DNA from: Smittia aterrima
Lineage: Eukaryota; Arthropoda; Insecta; Diptera; Chironomidae
DNA: 64,000 nt
Direction of reading: 5' to 3'
NCBI GenBank assembly: GCA_033063855.1
Contig: CP093831.1
Coordinates: 23,808,001 to 23,872,000, forward strand
Shown here: positions 9,169 through 20,178 of the stretch, in pieces
Position numbering within the stretch: the first letter of the stretch is position 1
Layout of the letters: the number at the start of each line of letters is the position of its first letter
Program-made: the position numbers and the translations under genes
The notes under the pieces: generated by a model
Seen by the model: the letters and a program-made list of their open reading frames with translations, nothing else
Database searches by the model: none
What the model was told of the DNA's origin: nothing

Positions 9169-11019
9169 ATGTTGTCTCTGAAGTGCTTGGTTGTTTGTTT
9201 GTTTGAGTATTTATTAATCGGTTCGCAAACTAAGTGCATTTAACCGGGCCTCGCGTACAAATAAATTTCAAAATACATATTTTTCAAATAAAATTTGATC
9301 AAAAATTCAAATGTCAAAATCGGGAAAATTGGTCCGGGAACCAGGTCCTTAGAAGGATGACGAGTCCTTCCTCCCCTACAGTTCCACTGATGCGTCACAG
9401 GTCGGGAAAGATAAATTGTCAAAAAAAAAGATGGTCGAAGACAAGAAATTTCCACTTTTGTTGAATCTAATCATCAAGAATCAAATCCTTCGTTGCTCGA
9501 GGTGTTCGCGCACTTCCATTATGCCCAGATCAAACCCAATGGTTATGTCCATGCGGTGACGGCGCCCGTGCAATTTCTGGATTTTTCTTTGTTGATCACG
9601 TCGAAACAATTTTGTTGAAAATTCGATGTTGATTTAACTGTTCTGGAGATTAATCGTCGTTCTGAGTGAGTCTCCCACAAAATCTCCCTCAGCAACTACG
9701 TGTTAGTCCCCGTCAGCGAGTCTTCACTGTAATTTCAACTTCACTTTGAATGACAAAGCGAAGCGAAGAATTACGCCATTTGTCGAAATCGGGATTTTTT
9801 CAAATTTTTCTTGAAATTTCATCCAAATTTTGTGTTGATTTCGATGGAAACAGAGTCGATTGTTTGCTTCGACTCTTCAAGGCTTCGGCTCAGGATCAGT
9901 TGAGATGGCCAGACCGTAGAATGCGATGAACTGCGCAGTCAAAACGCTTCTCGAACTTTCTCCGCTGCGGTGTTGAATTTCAGCTTGCAATCGATGACTT
10001 TCCACGAAATATCACTATGTTTAGATGAATACGACACTTTTAAGTACTTTAGGCTGCCTAGAAAGGACTTTTTCGAATTAACATCGCCTCTCAAATTTTG
10101 GACGATGCGGTTGAGTCGGCAGCCGAATGACGACTGGAAGTGCTTGGTTGTTCTCCTGGTTGCTTTGTCATCAGTTCGAAGCAAGTGTGGTCGTAAAGTT
10201 GAAAATAAGTTCAATGTAGAAAAATCATTTCCCGGTCAATGGCCTTGGCATGCAAGTTTGATCGACATTCCATCACAAAGCTACTTCTGCGGAGCTACAA
10301 TAATATCTAAAAATGCTTTGATAACTGGCGCAAGTTGCATTCAACAGAAAGATAGGATCCATATCAAAAGAGCTGACGAAATTGTCGCACTACTTGGAAA
10401 ATATAATTTATCACTAACGTATGAAAGAGGCGTTGAGTTCTTTTACCCAAACGAAATTTTGATTCATCCTGACTGGAATGTTTATAGTATACGATACGAC
10501 GCAAACGTAGCAATCTTGCGATCTGCATCTCCAATAAAGTTCTCCGATATTATATCGCCAGTGTGTCTTTGGAGTAAAAGCTTCCCCGAAAATGAAAATG
10601 CGGAAGGTTTCGTTGTTGGTTTTGGAAAATCAAACGAATCTAAGTTTGAAGAAATTTCACGGCAAATGGACATCAAACGAATTCCGGAAGATTTATGTTT
10701 CGAACACTATCACTTTGAAGCAATTTCGAGCAACAGAACTTTTTGTGGAGCTGCAAGCGATGTCAACTCAATTCCTTGCACTGGTGATGCAGGTAGATAT
10801 AATTTAAAACACTTTTACAAATTACAATTAAAACTTTAATGAAAAAAATATTTAGGTAAAGGATTCTTTGTACCTGAGAACCACGTTTGGTACATCCAGG
10901 GAATCGTCTCAGCCACTATTTTAAACGAAACTAAAAAATGTGTCCTAAACTCCTACACGATTTTCACAGAAGTGAGTGAATTTTCGGATTGGATCAGCTC
11001 AAATGTTTTGTTTGAATAG
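9169..11019 (+). pseudogene. SPH-2, protease homologue split by a retroposon
   Basis: The original ATG (9169) and first codons are separated from the rest of the signal peptide by a 942-bp insertion. The body resumes at 10137: exon to 10792, intron 10793-10855, exon 10856-11019. All three catalytic residues are changed: TGASC for the His loop, DANVAIL for the Asp, GDAGK for the Ser. The frame stays open across the right junction, and an ATG inside the insertion (10105) is in frame with the hydrophobic core, giving MRLSRQPNDDWKCLVVLLVA. A rescued product is thus possible, but the native promoter is 0.9 kb away. Probably a pseudogene. Confidence 0.75.
9195..10136 (-). mobile_element. Retroposed sequence in SPH-2 (15-bp TSD, CAAA tail)
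   Basis: GAAGTGCTTGGTTGT is duplicated at 9180-9194 and 10137-10151. Read on the reverse strand, the insertion ends with an AATAAA signal followed by (CAAA)n, as in non-LTR retroposons. A reverse-strand frame (about 9939-10136) is open but unrecognised. It may be a 5'-truncated LINE or a retrocopied mRNA; no reverse transcriptase motif is visible. Confidence 0.75.
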
Positions 11020-11224
11020 TTGTCTCGAGAGAGGTATTTCAAATAATTTATTTGTTATAAATAAAGTGAAAAAAAGAAAATAAAGCAATTTTTAATATTT
11101 AGATCTAGTATCTAACAAAAAATTCTTTCAGTAACTTTTCTTGAGATTTTTCTTGAAATTAATTGAAAGAAAACAATCGCATTTAGTGAATTGGAAAGTA
11201 TTAACAACAAGACACTTTTAAATT

Positions 11225-11650
11225 CAGTTGCCAACGATCTGCAACAACACATTTAAATTATCTCTAGAGTTTTCCGTGAAATCTTCTCTTGCATGCAAAC
11301 ACGGGTTGACCTCTGGAGTTTTCTAAGAAAATTCTTTAATCTTACGAACAAATTTTATTTTTCGCACGAGCAGTGAGCGGTGTCCAATACTAACCCGAAT
11401 GCTCTTTTTTGTTTGTATGCAATGGAAAAAACATTTCAAATCTTTAATTTCATTTGTTCAGTTTTGTTATCTGAAATATTAACGCAACTGGTGTAGCCCC
11501 AAGACGAAGACTATTAGCCAATGGTATCTGCATACAACTAAAGAAATAACACATTCATTCTCATTTATCTTCATTTGTATTTCGTAATCGGTTCGAAAGA
11601 TTAAATAATTTTTCTTATGAATTCCCGAAGATGAAAAAAATAGTTCTCAC
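11225..11650. repeat. Module intergenic repeat, copy 4
   Basis: Complete copy of the block at 548, between SPH-2 and the membrane-LRR relic. It keeps the uninterrupted TTCGAAAGATTAAATAATT, an empty site for the foldback element. Confidence 0.7.
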
Positions 11651-12448
11651 AAGTCCTGTTTGGTAAACAGACGAAGAATAAGAAATTGCGTGAGAAAAAT
11701 TCCAAGAAAACGTTAGAAGCGCGAAACAATCGACTCAGCTTAATCGATTGCATCGACAATAAATTCCCCAATGACAACACTGACTTCAACTTGTTCATTG
11801 ACACGATTTCATTGAATTGCGAAAGTCCTATGAAAAATCACTATTTACATTTGAAAGTGGTCGAGTTAACAAAAGTTTAATCAGAGAAGAAAGAAGAAAT
11901 TGTGATCCACGATGTTGAAGAGGACGCGACTTTGCCTCCAGGTAGCAAAGAAATTTCAGGAAATTGCGGTCACAAAATTCATTTTATTTATTTCATTGTG
12001 TTTGCTGTCATTTTGATTGCGGTTGTTATTTTATTGCAACGCCATTTATATTTAATAATAAGAATTGGCTTCATCTGAAATTCTTTCTTTCCTTCTGTGG
12101 CGTAACGCTCGACTTTAGCGCCACTGGCGGCAAAAAAATGAATTAAGCGTCGTTGTGCATGAACCCAAAACTTCGGAAAAATTTCGGAAAACTCGGGAAA
12201 ACTTCAGAAAAACTTGGGAAAACTTCAGAAAAACTTGGGAAAATTTCGGGAAAACTCGGAAAAACTTCGGAAAACTCGGGTAAATTTCGAGAAAACTTTG
12301 GAAACTATCGGGAAAAATTCGGAAAAACTCAGGAAAACTCGAAGAGATTCGTCTCGACGGGCGGCAAACCCGCCCAGGGTAAACTAGTGATTATAGAAAG
12401 ATGATGACCAATGAAGTCTACATGAGAAATTTGAATGAAAAAGAATAA
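11651..12448 (+). pseudogene. Relic of a membrane-type LRR gene, split by a minisatellite
   Basis: Fragments read EARNNRLSLI, DCIDNKFPNDNTDFNLFIDT, NCESPM, a linker, then GNCGH and a membrane segment (FIYFIVFAVILIAVVILLQR). The tail resumes at 12390 (YRKMMTNEVYMRNL). Between the two, ~335 bp (12050-12389) are inserted relative to the 6415 and 20090 copies. Frames are broken. Confidence 0.72.
12168..12345. repeat. Minisatellite of GGAAAACTT(C/G)-type units
   Basis: Tandem units of about 10-22 bp such as GGAAAACTCGG and GAAAAACTTGG run for ~180 bp inside the insertion in the membrane-LRR relic. The purine-rich strand reads KTSEKLGK repeatedly in one frame, a consequence of the repeat and not a protein. 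Confidence 0.7.
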
Positions 12449-12468
12449 AAAAGTAATTTCAATTTTTA

Positions 12469-13011
12469 GGGTTTTTCATCCGAAGGATGGAACACCCTTT
12501 TGTGATCGCTTTGTCCGTGGTCCGTGATTGGGATAACTCGTGACCGCGATGAGCTAGCGAATTGATTTATTCACCAGTCGATAGAGAATTTTGATTAGAA
12601 AAACATCTTTTGAGGATTTTTGCTAGCTCATCAGGATCGGGCCCACGGGCCCAAAACCTGGAATCTCCATACAAAAAGTCGATTTTTAGTTTTGAAATAA
12701 GTTTTCTCGAAAACAGAAGCACATTTCCGCTGTGACTTGTTCATAAGAAGTGATCAGCATGTTAAATCTTATAACTGACCAGATCTGGGTCCACCTCTTG
12801 CCAGCGCCAAGTGAAACTTCTTTTCCTTTGGAGTTGAAGCTTCTATTCGCATGAAATGTTTAGCTATTTGAGTTGAGCAAAAAAATCTCAGAGCTGACCA
12901 GATTCGGGTCCACCTCGGACCAGTAAACCCAGTAAAGCCCAACCCCCTGTAACCAGTACGACGGATGAAAAACCCTACAGTAAGTTTGGTACGAACTGCT
13001 ACTGCCACTTG
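12469..13011. mobile_element. MITE with GGGTTTTTCATCCG ends, copy 1
   Basis: Inverted GGGTTTTTCATCCG occurs at 12469-12482 and 12962-12975, with a further conserved ~36 bp (to CCACTTG) at the right end. Inside are two copies of CTGACCAGAT-C/T-x-GGGTCCACCTC. Related copies lie at 15120, 22610 and 45250. There is no coding capacity. Confidence 0.7.
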
Positions 13012-13094
13012 TTTAATGTCGTAGACTCGATCAGCAATTAATTTATTAACAAAATAAATCTTTTTATTATTATTTTCTTTTCGTCTTAATTGTT

Positions 13095-14744
13095 TTAAAC
13101 GGATTTTGTGAGATCTTTTAAAGTTTTAAACAAATTCTCGTAATTGGATTTTAAATTTTTGTTTTCGTCTTGACATTTTAATATATCTGCACTTATATCC
13201 ATTCCGTTAGCCGCTAAATCAGTCTCAAGTTCTGCGTTATCGCTCTTTAAGCTCTCGATCGTTGACTTCAGCTGAGCTATGTTCATGACAAAAGAGGAAT
13301 TCTCAATTTCGAGTCGTTCCTTCATCTTCTTACATTTCGCAGTTTCCTCATTTATTTCGTTGAATGTTAAAAAGTTCTCTTCACATTTTTTAAACAATGC
13401 CTTGTCATTCGTCTCGTTAGCACCGAAAGTGTCAAATTCCGTGAGATTTGCTTGTAAAATTTCGATGTTTTGATTACACTTGAGAAGATTTGCTTGAATT
13501 TCTTCGTTTTTTCGTGAAAGATTGCTGACCGTTGTCTCTTTCTCAGCCAATGCGTTTCTCAAGTTCGAATTATTTGATTTTAAAATATTGTTTTCTTCTA
13601 CAACTGTCGAAACCTCATGATTGTTGTTCTTCTTGAAAGCTTCGACCTCAATTCCTAAATCTTTGTTATTAGCATTCAGACCTCCGATAGTTGACATTAG
13701 TTGCGTAATGTTAGTGGCTAAAGCAACTTTTTCATTGTCGAAATTATTGTTTAACTCGATCAACTTCGAGCGATGTGATGATTCCATTTTCTCGATAATC
13801 TGTTTCTGATTTGCGACGATTCCAGTGAGATTTTCTTGTAAAACTAAATTCTTTTGATTACATTTGGCAAGACTGTCTTCAAGTTTAGTCACGCTTGCAT
13901 CTTTTTCTTTCACTGCAATTCTTAGACTTTCGATGGTTGACTTTAGCTGCTTTATGTCTGTTGCCAAATCAACGTTCTCACTCTCGAATGTGTTCTTATT
14001 CTGTTTAATCTTATTAATTTCCCCGTCTCTTTCGGTTAGAGTTGTTTCCATCGCAAGCAACTTTTTACGACAAGATTTCCTCGATGGACTCTCACATTTA
14101 GATGCAACTTCGTTAGTGAACACTTCGTAGTTTGTGATGTCGTCGGGAAAATTTTTATTTATGCAATCATTGCCACGAAATTCAACTTTATTTAATGTTG
14201 ATGGCAGATCGGTGTCAATGGATGTCAGTTGCTTATTATTTATCACTCTTAACGTTAGCATCTGTGTATTTGCTATTATCAAATCACCTGGCAAAGTAAC
14301 AAGTTTGTTCGATTCAAGGCGAATATTTTTTAACTCAGTTAAATCCTGGAACAGATCCTCGGGCAGCGTCACCAGAGAAGTGTATCTCAGCGCGACAAAC
14401 CAAACTTTTTTACAATTTGTAAATGCTTCGCGATTAATTCGTTTAACTGACTTGCCGTCCACGTGAAATTGCTCCAAGTTTCTGAAGAAATTGCAAACAT
14501 TTGTAGGAACAATTTCAGTTACAACCTTTTGTCCCATCCAGAATCCCCTGACGTCATCATTTGTCCTAATCTGCGTTGTATAAGCTCCAGAAATTGAAGT
14601 GACCGCTACATCGTTTTCAAGGACTTTAAGTGCATTGACTTTGCACGCCTTATAATCCACTATTTGAAACAAGCAATCGAGTTTTAAGCTCTCGACGTAA
14701 CCGGCAAGAACAAAACAGATCAGCAAATATTTAAAGAACTCCAT
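13095..14744 (-). CDS. LRR-3, secreted LRR/coiled-coil protein
   Basis: Single exon, 549 residues. Signal peptide about 1-19; N-terminal module with Cys 24 and 34 and the family pattern VSG ... TNDDV ... VPTNVCNFF; LRRs about 84-190 (SLVTLPEDLF, NKLVTLPGDL); cap CINKNFPDDI with Cys 194 and 217; then heptad-rich coiled coil about 225-545. No membrane segment, so probably secreted. The layout resembles mosquito LRIM/APL1 proteins, which dimerise through coiled coils and carry a complement-like TEP; homology to them is inference. Initiator TCAGTT lies 29 nt upstream (A at 14773). It converges on the SPH-2 module and is closest to LRR-5. Confidence 0.9.
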   Translation of the reverse strand: MEFFKYLLICFVLAGYVESLKLDCLFQIVDYKACKVNALKVLENDVAVTSISGAYTTQIRTNDDVRGFWMGQKVVTEIVPTNVCNFFRNLEQFHVDGKSVKRINREAFTNCKKVWFVALRYTSLVTLPEDLFQDLTELKNIRLESNKLVTLPGDLIIANTQMLTLRVINNKQLTSIDTDLPSTLNKVEFRGNDCINKNFPDDITNYEVFTNEVASKCESPSRKSCRKKLLAMETTLTERDGEINKIKQNKNTFESENVDLATDIKQLKSTIESLRIAVKEKDASVTKLEDSLAKCNQKNLVLQENLTGIVANQKQIIEKMESSHRSKLIELNNNFDNEKVALATNITQLMSTIGGLNANNKDLGIEVEAFKKNNNHEVSTVVEENNILKSNNSNLRNALAEKETTVSNLSRKNEEIQANLLKCNQNIEILQANLTEFDTFGANETNDKALFKKCEENFLTFNEINEETAKCKKMKERLEIENSSFVMNIAQLKSTIESLKSDNAELETDLAANGMDISADILKCQDENKNLKSNYENLFKTLKDLTKSV

Positions 14745-15119
14745 GTTCTCTAATTAAAGGCTCAGACGAAACTGAAGCTGCGAATGCGAATCTCATGAAT
14801 TTAAATTCATTTGGATTATCTCATTCTGAAATGCTATTTTTATTTGGTTAAATCCAAAGCGTATAAAATTTGAGATAAGCCCCGAAAGTGTGCGAACTCA
14901 AGATATTTTGTTGCCAAATAAAAAACAGTTTTACTGACAAAGTCAACCAATCCTTCGTTTTCTCATAAACAGTTTTGCACTAATCTTCATAATTCTTTGA
15001 CTTTGACATACACTTGCCATTTGTTTCTTCGCGTGTTTATAGCCAAGAACGTCTATAAACAACAGAACTCTTATCAAATATGCACGAGTCGCATTCTGGA
15101 ATTTACAAGAAAGATAATT
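14745..15119. other. Divergent intergenic region between LRR-3 and LRR-4
   Basis: Holds the LRR-3 leader and promoter on the reverse strand (initiator 14770-14775, TTTAAAT near 14810, GATTATCTC nearby). The rest shows no gene. The reverse frame 14943-15272 is largely unrelated sequence plus MITE. Confidence 0.5.
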
Positions 15120-15540
15120 TATTTTTATGAATAACAAGTGACAGCAGCAGTTCGTAACGAACTTACTGTAGATTTTTTTATCGTTGGACAGGTTACAGAG
15201 GTTTGAGCTTTTCTGGATTTTCTGGTTCAAGGTGGACCCGAATTCGGTCAGCTCTGAGATTCTTTCGCTCAACTCAAATAGCTGCCCATTTCATGCAAAA
15301 AAATGGAAGCTCTAATATCAAAGATGACTAAGTTTCATTTTGAGCTCACCAGAGGTGGATCCAGTTTGGATATATTAAGCACGTTGAACATTTCTTGTGA
15401 AGAAGTGTCAGCGGAAATGTTCACAAAACTGAATAAATCGAAAAAGTTAGAAAAATTTGTATGGATCTCACCAGACTCCAGCCCCGTGGACCCGGACCAC
15501 TTGAGCTGTCCAAGCAATAGAACAATAAAACAATCTTGGG
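15120..15540. mobile_element. Degenerate copy of the GGGTTTTTCATCCG MITE
   Basis: Contains AACAAGTGACAGCAGCAGTTCG, TACTGTAGATTTTTTTATCG in place of the canonical end, and the internal GGTGGACCCGAATTCGGTCAGC and GAGGTGGATCC blocks. The far end has decayed. Reading frames across it are not considered genes. Confidence 0.6.
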
Positions 15541-15618
15541 TTTTACCAAAGCCACAAAAAATAACATTTGATTTTCCAACCGCATTTTAAGTTGGCGACG
15601 ACAAACGCGAAAGTTTGA

Positions 15619-15696
15619 GATAAGAAAATCGTGTATTTAAATTCATGACATTCACAGCCACAGCTTCAGTTCGCTCTGTGCCTTCAATTAAAGAAC
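15619..15696 (+). promoter_or_regulatory. LRR-4 promoter: GATAAG, TATTTAAA, TCAGTT
   Basis: GATAAG at 15619-15624, TATTTAAA at 15634-15641, initiator TCAGTT at 15666-15671 with the A 29 nt before the ATG. The upstream CGAAAGTTTGA is also shared with other copies. Confidence 0.65.
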
Positions 15697-18114
15697 ATGG
15701 AGCTCTATAAATATTTCCTGGTCTCTTTGTTGCTCTGCGGATCTATCGAGTGCCTTCGACTAGATTGTGAGTTTCGATCACAATTTACTGGTGAAGAGTG
15801 CAAAGTGAAAAAACTAAAAGTTCTTCAAAACGATGTCGCGATCACGGAAATTTCGGGAATTCATTCAGCAAGCAAAACAAATAATGATGTCAAGGGGATT
15901 TACATAAATTCTGAGGTCGAGACCGAAATTGTGCCAACGAAAGTTTGTAATTTCTTTGGAAACTTGGAACGCGTGGACATTTATGGCAACTCAATTAAAG
16001 AAATCAATCGAGACGTGTTTACCAACTGCAAGAAAGTGTGGAAAGTAATTGTTGTGTACACATCGCTGACGACATTACCCGAAGACCTTTTAATTGATTT
16101 GATCGAGTTGAGAGAACTTAATCTTTACGAGAACAAGCTCGTTTCCTTACCAGCAGATTTGTTCGCGAAGAACACAAAATTAAATCTCATTTCGGCCAGA
16201 AACAATCAACTCAGCTTTATCGACACTGAACTGCCGCAATCAATGACCTCAATCGATTTTCGTGGCAACATTTGCGTCGACAAGAAATTCCCCGATGACA
16301 TCACTGACCTGAAATTATTCACGAAAGAGGTTTCATCTAACTGCTCGATTAAACAATCCTGTCTCTCAAAGGCGATCGCGTTCGACAAAACTTTATCAGA
16401 AAAAGCGAAAGAAATTACGGAATTAAAACAGAAAAGTGAAACTCTCAAAAGTGAGAACGTTGCATTGTCCTCAACGATTAAGCAACAGAAGACGGAGCTA
16501 AGATCTTTGAAATCTAAAATTTCGTCCTTCGAATCGGAAAGTTTAATTTTAAAATCGAAAACTTTTATTTTGGAATCGCAATTGTCAAATTTGGGATCGA
16601 AAGAAAATTCTCTTCAATCGTCATTCGACTCGATTGATGGAAACTTCAACGCAGCAACTAAAATTATGTCAAAATTATCAAGAGCTCTGAAAGCGTATGA
16701 TCCCTCGGCGTTAACCGCCATCAATAATTTGGGTGAAGAGCAAGAAGTTGAATTAGTTTATAAAGAAAACAATGGAACAGGCGTTGCCGTTGACTTTAAA
16801 GTTCAATTTGATAACGCGAAAATTGAAGAGAACTCCAACGCAAGCACATTAACATCGCTAACCATTACGAAGCAGCAAACTCTGTTCCTGCCGATAAACT
16901 TTGGTGAAACGTTCTCTAAACTAGAGGAACTAGAAGTGACTCACTCCGGACTCTTTAGCATCGAGAACTCGTGCTTAACTGGATTTAAAAATTTACAAAC
17001 TCTGATTTTGAAAGGAAACAAGATTTATGAGATTCCGTCGAAAGCTTTCACGGAAGTTGAGACGTTGAAGACATTAGACTTGTCAGAGAACAAAATTGAG
17101 AAAATTGAAGTCGGCGCCTTTAATCATCTTGAAAGTCTTGTTGAGTTGAACCTCATGAGCAACTTACTGACCACAGTGACAACTGAAACATTTGAGCGTC
17201 TTGTCAAGCTTAAAATCTTGAACCTGAGTAACAACAAAATAAATTCCATTGGCAACAACTTTTTGGCTCCACTCAAATCAATCGAGAAAGTTGATTTCAC
17301 TAAGAACGCCTGCATTGACATAAGTTTCCCTGAAACAAAGAAGAAAGTTTTTGTGGAAACAATCAACGAAAAATGTTATTTGTCAGTTACTGTCGAAATT
17401 TTTTGCAATAAGTTTAAATTTAATGAAAGGATTTTAGTTGGCGACAGCAATGACGTTTGTAACATTCAAGAAATAACTATTCAGTATCCGAAAACAAAAA
17501 TCTCGAAAGTTTTCTTCACTGACCACAAAGAAACCTCGGACATTTCGACTCTCAAGGTCATTGGTCAGTCAATGAAATTTATTCCTTTCGAGCTTTCAAA
17601 AACATTCCCGAATCTCGAACGAATTGTTATTGAAAGTTCAGAATTAACTGCTTTGAACGAGAAAGATTTCCAAGGACTCAAAAAATTAAAAAACCTCGAA
17701 ATCACAGGAAACAACTTGACATCAATCGCAGAAGGAACATTCGATGAAGTGACTCAGCTTGAAGCGCTCGACTTGTCGTCAAATGAAATTATTTCGCTGC
17801 CATCAAAAGCATTCGCTCACTTGAAGTTATTAAAGAAACTGATTCTCTCTTCCAATAAATTAGAAAAGTTAACAGCTGATCTCTTTCCGATTAAAAGCTC
17901 AATCGAAGAATTCCGAATCAGCAACAACGAACTCGAAATTATCGAAGCGAAAACTCTTCGCAGATTGAAACACGCCAAAGTCATCGATTTCTCTAAAAAC
18001 GTTTGCATTGACAAAGAAGTTAACACTGAGAGGAAGGAGATGACTAATGTCTGCAAAAATCATTTTGAAGACCTTTCTGGTGCGATCTACTTACGTTGCT
18101 CCTCAGATAATTAA
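15697..18114 (+). CDS. LRR-4, secreted protein with three LRR modules
   Basis: Single exon, 805 residues. Signal peptide about 1-19 (MELYKYFLVSLLLCGSIEC). Module 1 about 20-225 is the family LRR unit with the CVDKKFPDDI cap. A coiled coil follows (about 235-335, SLKSKISSFESESLILKSK). Module 2 (about 350-560) has its own N-terminal part, LRRs (LDLSENKIEKIEVGAF) and a CIDISFPETK cap. Module 3 (about 565-805) repeats the plan (LDLSSNEIISLPSKAF) and ends CIDKEVN. No membrane segment. LRR-10 is a close duplicate of equal length; LRR-23 has the same plan. Three fused recognition modules suggest multivalent binding or a scaffold, an inference. Confidence 0.92.
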   Translation: MELYKYFLVSLLLCGSIECLRLDCEFRSQFTGEECKVKKLKVLQNDVAITEISGIHSASKTNNDVKGIYINSEVETEIVPTKVCNFFGNLERVDIYGNSIKEINRDVFTNCKKVWKVIVVYTSLTTLPEDLLIDLIELRELNLYENKLVSLPADLFAKNTKLNLISARNNQLSFIDTELPQSMTSIDFRGNICVDKKFPDDITDLKLFTKEVSSNCSIKQSCLSKAIAFDKTLSEKAKEITELKQKSETLKSENVALSSTIKQQKTELRSLKSKISSFESESLILKSKTFILESQLSNLGSKENSLQSSFDSIDGNFNAATKIMSKLSRALKAYDPSALTAINNLGEEQEVELVYKENNGTGVAVDFKVQFDNAKIEENSNASTLTSLTITKQQTLFLPINFGETFSKLEELEVTHSGLFSIENSCLTGFKNLQTLILKGNKIYEIPSKAFTEVETLKTLDLSENKIEKIEVGAFNHLESLVELNLMSNLLTTVTTETFERLVKLKILNLSNNKINSIGNNFLAPLKSIEKVDFTKNACIDISFPETKKKVFVETINEKCYLSVTVEIFCNKFKFNERILVGDSNDVCNIQEITIQYPKTKISKVFFTDHKETSDISTLKVIGQSMKFIPFELSKTFPNLERIVIESSELTALNEKDFQGLKKLKNLEITGNNLTSIAEGTFDEVTQLEALDLSSNEIISLPSKAFAHLKLLKKLILSSNKLEKLTADLFPIKSSIEEFRISNNELEIIEAKTLRRLKHAKVIDFSKNVCIDKEVNTERKEMTNVCKNHFEDLSGAIYLRCSSDN

Positions 18115-18160
18115 ATAAATGTACAATAATGAATAAATTCTTGTGTTACTCAAAATAAGA

Positions 18161-18206
18161 AATAACAAGTAGCACTTCGTAACGATTTTACTGTAGGGTT
18201 TTTTGA
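18161..18206. mobile_element. Solo end of the GGGTTTTTCATCCG MITE
   Basis: AACAAGTAGCACTTCGTAACG ... ACTGTAGGGTTTTTTG matches the outer end of the MITE only. It lies directly against the SPH-3 TATA box, so the SPH-3 upstream region was replaced here. Confidence 0.55.
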
Positions 18207-18246
18207 CTAATATAAAATAAATTTGCTTTCTTTCTGGTCAGTCGCA

Positions 18247-19131
18247 ATGTTGTCTCTAAAGTGCTTGGTTGTTCTCCTGGTTGCTTTGTCATCAGTTCAA
18301 AGCAAGTGCGGTAGTAAAGTTGAAAATGATTTCAATGGAAAAAAATCAATTCCCGGAAAAATTTTTGATCGACATTCCATCACAAAGCTACTTCTGCGGA
18401 GCTACAATCATATCTAAAAAAGCTTTGATAACTGCCGCACATTGCATTCAAGCGAAAGAAATGGCAACTCCTAAAAGCGCAGACGAAATTGTCGCACTAC
18501 TTGGAAAATATAATTTATCGCTGGCGTATGAAAGAGGCGTTGAGGTCTTTTACCCAAACGACATTTTGATTCATCCAGACTGGCATGTTTATTCATTACG
18601 ATACGACGCAGACTTGGCCATCTTGCGATCTGCATCTTCAATAAAGTTCTCCGATATTATATCGCCAGTGTGTCTTTGGAGTAAAAGCTTCCCCGAAAAT
18701 GAAAATGCGGAAGGTTTCGTTGTTGGTTTTGGAAAATCAAACGAATTCAAATTTGAAGATATTTCGCGGCCAATAAACGTTAAACGAACTCCGAAAGATA
18801 TATGTTTCGAAAAATATCATTTCTTTGCATATGTTTCGAGCAGCAGAACTTTTTGTGGAAATGCAAGCGATTTCAACTCAATTCTTTGCACTGGTGATGC
18901 AGGTAGAAATAATTTAAAACACTTTTACAAATTACAATTAAAACTTTAATGAAAATATATTTAGGTAAAGGATTCTTTGTGCTTGAGAACCAAGTTTGGT
19001 ACATCCAGGGAATCGTCTCAGCCACTATTTTAAACGAAACTAAAAGTTGTGACCTAAAATCCTACAGGATTTTTACAGATGTGAGTGAATTTTCGGTTTG
19101 GATCAGCTCAAATGTTTTGTTTGAAGAGTAA
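18247..19131 (+). pseudogene. SPH-3, frameshifted serine protease homologue
   Basis: Exons 18247-18902 and 18965-19131, intron 62 bp. After KSIPG, 14 nt are lost relative to SPH-1 in the region that encodes GQWPWHASL, shifting the frame. The initial frame stops at 18417, and the body continues in the frame of IDIPSQSYFCG. His (TAAHC) and Asp (DADLAIL) codons remain; Ser is Ala (GDAGK). The TATA (about 18213) and TCAGTCGCAATG are intact, so it may be transcribed. Downstream sequence supplies the empty site for the hAT-like element near SPH-1. Confidence 0.85.
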
Positions 19132-19389
19132 TTAATAATTATGTGTTAGAGGTTCAGTTTGTAATTGTCTCGAGAGAGTTATTTGTTTGCAAAAGAATAA
19201 AAATTACAATGTTACTACAACAGGTTGAAAACGGCTATAAAACTTGTTTTTTTTTAAAAAAGTTTTTAGCTAGAAAGCCTTTATTATAAAGGACTTCTTT
19301 GGAAAAAAATGAGACAAACTCAATTATTTTTGTTAAAAGAAAAAATTACTCATCAATCAACAAGAGATTGCCAATCTCAGATTGGAATG

Positions 19390-19790
19390 CATTCAGTTGC
19401 CAACGATCTGCAACAACACATTAAAATTATCTCAAAAGCTTTTCCGTGAAATCTTCTTGCATGCAAACACGGGTTGACCTCTTGTGTTTCGAAGAGAGAT
19501 TCTTTAATCTTACGAACAAATTTTATTTTTCGCACGAGCAGTGAGCGGTTTCCAATACTAACCCGAATGCTCTTTTTTGTTTGTATGGAATGAAAAAACA
19601 TTTCAAATCTTGAATTCTCATTTATTCAGTTTTGTTATCTGAAATATAAACGCAATGGGTGTGCCCAAGACGAAGACTTTTAGCCAATTGTATCAACAAA
19701 AGAAATATCTCATTTACATTTGTATTTCGTAATTGGTTCGAAAGATTAAACGAATTTTCTTAGAAATTGTCGAAGATGAAAAAAATAATT
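19390..19790. repeat. Module intergenic repeat, copy 5
   Basis: Complete copy of the block at 548, downstream of SPH-3. Confidence 0.7.
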
Positions 19791-20144
19791 CTCACAAGTC
19801 CTGTTTGGTAAACAAGGAAATTCCCGATGACATCACGGACTTCAACTTGTTTATTGACACGATTTCATTTATTTGCGAAAGTCCAATGAAGAAATCGCTA
19901 CATTTGAAGGTGGTCGAGTTAACAAAAGCTTATCAGAGAAGAAATTGTGATCCACAATGTTGAAGAGGACGCGACTTTGTCTCCAGGTAGCAAACAAATT
20001 CCAGGAAATTGCGGTCACAGAATTCATTTTATTTATTTCATCGCAATGACGATTGTGTTCGCTGTCATTTTAATGCGACGCCATGCTTACAGAAAGATGA
20101 TGACAAATGAAGTCTACATGAGAAATTTGATTGAAAATGGATAA
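19791..20144 (+). pseudogene. Relic of a membrane-type LRR gene
   Basis: Shifting frames give KEIPDDITDFNLFIDTISF, CESPMKKSLHLKVVELTK, a linker GSKQIPGNCGH, a shortened membrane segment FIYFIAMTIVFAVILM and the tail NEVYMRNLIENG. Collinear with 5997-6478 and 11651-12448. Confidence 0.75.
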
Positions 20145-20178
20145 AAAAAAAGTCTTTTATTATTATTTCATTTTCTTC

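Noticed and set aside
9234..9464. Overlapping plus and minus frames within the SPH-2 retroposon
   Set aside because: Short, opposite-strand, without start context or recognisable domain.
12153..12404. 83-residue Lys-rich protein (KTSEKLGK repeats)
   Set aside because: The frame arises from a purine-rich minisatellite inserted in a pseudogene.
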